Assembly: GCF_907164915.1 (NCBI RefSeq)
Contig: NC_061863.1
Coordinates: forward strand, 34,259,133-34,323,132
Length of the DNA stretch: 64,000 nucleotides
Source: Impatiens glandulifera
Lineage: Eukaryota > Streptophyta > Magnoliopsida > Ericales > Balsaminaceae
Direction: 5' to 3'
Notes under the pieces: model-generated
Databases searched by the model: none
The model's input: only the letters and a program-made list of their open reading frames with translations
Told to the model about the DNA's origin: nothing
Part shown: positions 62,863-64,000 of the stretch, in pieces
Layout: each line of letters begins with the position of its first letter
Position numbering within the stretch: position 1 is the first letter of the stretch
Translations under genes and position numbers: made by a program

Positions 62863-63624
62863 TTAGTGTTCATGGGAGTTGACGACACCGTTGGGGTTGT
62901 TGCGGCGGTTCCTTCTCCTCCAAGCCCTTTCGAACCGCTCATAGAAGGAGTCGGTTATCTCTTTGGTCATCACTTGAGACTGGTTTAGACCTTCGCCCGG
63001 ACAGGTCGGAACACCAAGTTCAACTAGTAGGCAGCTTAGTTGTGGGACCAGGCCGACTGTTCGCACCCCAATCATCCAGATCAGAACATCGAACAGGACC
63101 CTCGACCAGTTCACTGGTGTACCGGTGGTGATGGTTGCCATCGTGTTGAAAGCCGCTGTGCAGTAAGTGTTTATTACATCTCTTCCCAATATATTTCTTC
63201 CTATCACATCGTTGAGGAGTTGATATTCAGCTCTCAAGAGTGATTTAGTGCCATGATCATCGACAGGTTCGTTTGAACGTGCGAAGGTGAGGGAAATTTA
63301 GGCCTTGACATCGGCCGGAACATTTAGATCTGTTAACCCTTGATTTGGTAAGCTAAAGCACCTAGCAAAGTCGTTCTCGGTGAAGTCAAAGACTATACCT
63401 CCCACTTTCGATTGGATGTGAGTATCGAAATTAGGAGTTCCTCTGAATACCCTGGCATTATACATGAATTCCAGGACTGATTCAGAGTATATAGTCTGCT
63501 TATCATCCAGGAAGTACCGAAGACCAGTATCTTCCAGGGACTTGATCACTTTGTACACCTCATAGTGTTCGTTGCTCAAGGCAGATTGGAAATCAACTTG
63601 AAAGATGTTAGGAAACTGAGACAT
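62863..63624 (-). pseudogene. element E accessory ORF1 (762 nt, one in-frame stop)
   Basis: The minus ATG at 63624 (MSQFPNIFQVDF…) opens a frame of exactly 762 nt to 62863, the same length as B ORF1 and ORF2, broken only by a TAA at 63300-63298. Landmarks are LEDTGLRYFLDDK, VLEFMYNARVF, FDFTENDFARCFSLPNQGLTDL, EYQLLNDVIGRNIL and GTPVNWSRVLFDVLIWM. It corresponds to B ORF1 by position and by the shared GTPVNWS motif. The tail is Arg/Asn-rich. Confidence 0.8.
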
Positions 63625-63685
63625 TTTTGCCTTAGTGAGAGAATGATCTTTTGTCTTGTGAGTGTTTTGGTGAATGTTTGCTTCT

Positions 63686-63693
63686 CTTAAATA
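63686..63693 (-). promoter_or_regulatory. TATA-like box of element E ORF1
   Basis: Minus-strand TATTTAAG about 65 bp upstream of the ATG at 63624. It is weaker than the other TATA boxes. Confidence 0.4.
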
Positions 63694-63882
63694 CTAGTTG
63701 AGGGAGTATCCTAATGTCCAAGTATTACATTAGATGATATCTATTAACTGCAGGATAAAAGAGATTGCATGAAATAGGTATGTTTACAGTCTAGGGTGTT
63801 GGTCATAGACCTGGACCATGAAAGATATCATCATATCTTCACGTCTTTTTAGGTACGACCATTTTACTTTGAAAAGGCAATG

Positions 63883-63982
63883 NNNNNNNNNNNNNNNNNN
63901 NNNNNNNNNNNNNNNNNNNNNNNNNNNNNNNNNNNNNNNNNNNNNNNNNNNNNNNNNNNNNNNNNNNNNNNNNNNNNNNNNN
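63883..63982. other. assembly gap (100 N)
   Basis: A run of exactly 100 N, the usual placeholder for a gap of unknown size. The 18 bases after it cannot be assigned. Confidence 0.99.
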
Positions 63983-64000
63983 CTAAGTGGTGGTTCGGTT

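Larger units (their letters stand above)
56944..63882 (-). mobile_element. copia element E, minus strand, 3' part
   Basis: It holds a 3' LTR (56944-58240 or to 58413), duplicated polypurine tract and three accessory genes in the same order and orientation as B. Its pol, gag and 5' LTR would lie beyond the assembly gap. It inserted into D; the candidate target site CTAGG (56939-56943) cannot be confirmed without the other end. Confidence 0.88.

Overview
The window is repeat-dense nuclear DNA from a flowering plant. It has long AT-rich spacers, plant LTR retrotransposons whose primer site matches initiator-Met tRNA, a CACTA DNA transposon and FAR1-type coding sequence. No host gene was found that is clearly intact. 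Almost everything recognisable is transposable-element sequence, and much of it is nested. A 100-base N run at 63883-63982 marks an assembly gap.

Layout. (1) 1-13664 holds old debris: the start of a minus-strand Ty1/copia element (A), AT repeats, an hAT-type non-autonomous element with an 8-bp target duplication (5056-5917), minisatellites, a solo LTR with a perfect target duplication (8485-9670) lying in an older LTR, and a decayed minus-strand accessory gene. (2) 13665-37970 is one CACTA (En/Spm) transposon with CACTAC ends and an ATT duplication. It carries a tnp2/TNPD-type transposase and a TNPA-like (Transposase_24) gene. The second gene is split by a complete, recent Ty1/copia element B (21838-36048; GACCA duplication; two 1333-bp LTRs). 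(3) 38840-51210 is a FAR1-domain locus (host gene or Mutator-like element). It is interrupted by copia element C (39999-50822; GGTGG duplication; ~2-kb LTRs, no pol) in its intron and by the opposite-strand element D (3' LTR 51211-53369) in its exon. (4) 56944 to the gap is another minus-strand copia element, E, inserted into D.

The most interesting system is the accessory-gene cassette of the copia elements. Downstream of pol, element B carries three consecutive same-strand ORFs. They share a related ~200-residue N-terminal domain, and each is preceded about 90-110 bp upstream by its own TATA box and a pyrimidine-rich leader. ORF1 and ORF2 span exactly 762 nt; ORF3 adds a ~700-residue charged/coiled-coil tail (947 aa). 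Element E has the same three-gene order, and its ORF1 is again 762 nt. Elements C and D carry one long ORF of the same class that ends in a Gly/Arg-rich tail. C keeps gag and this accessory gene but has lost pol. In B, ORF2 and ORF3 are fully open although gag and pol are broken.

The LTRs of A, B, C, D, E and the solo copy differ widely but share two conserved potential hairpins and a GTGACGTAGGAG...CTCCGAACATCCATAAA block. The LTR starts of A, B and E lie in tandem repeats that duplicate the polypurine tract. The C/D LTRs carry long arrays of short TTAGACGT...AGTCTAA palindromes. All function calls are by eye from motifs; no database search was run.
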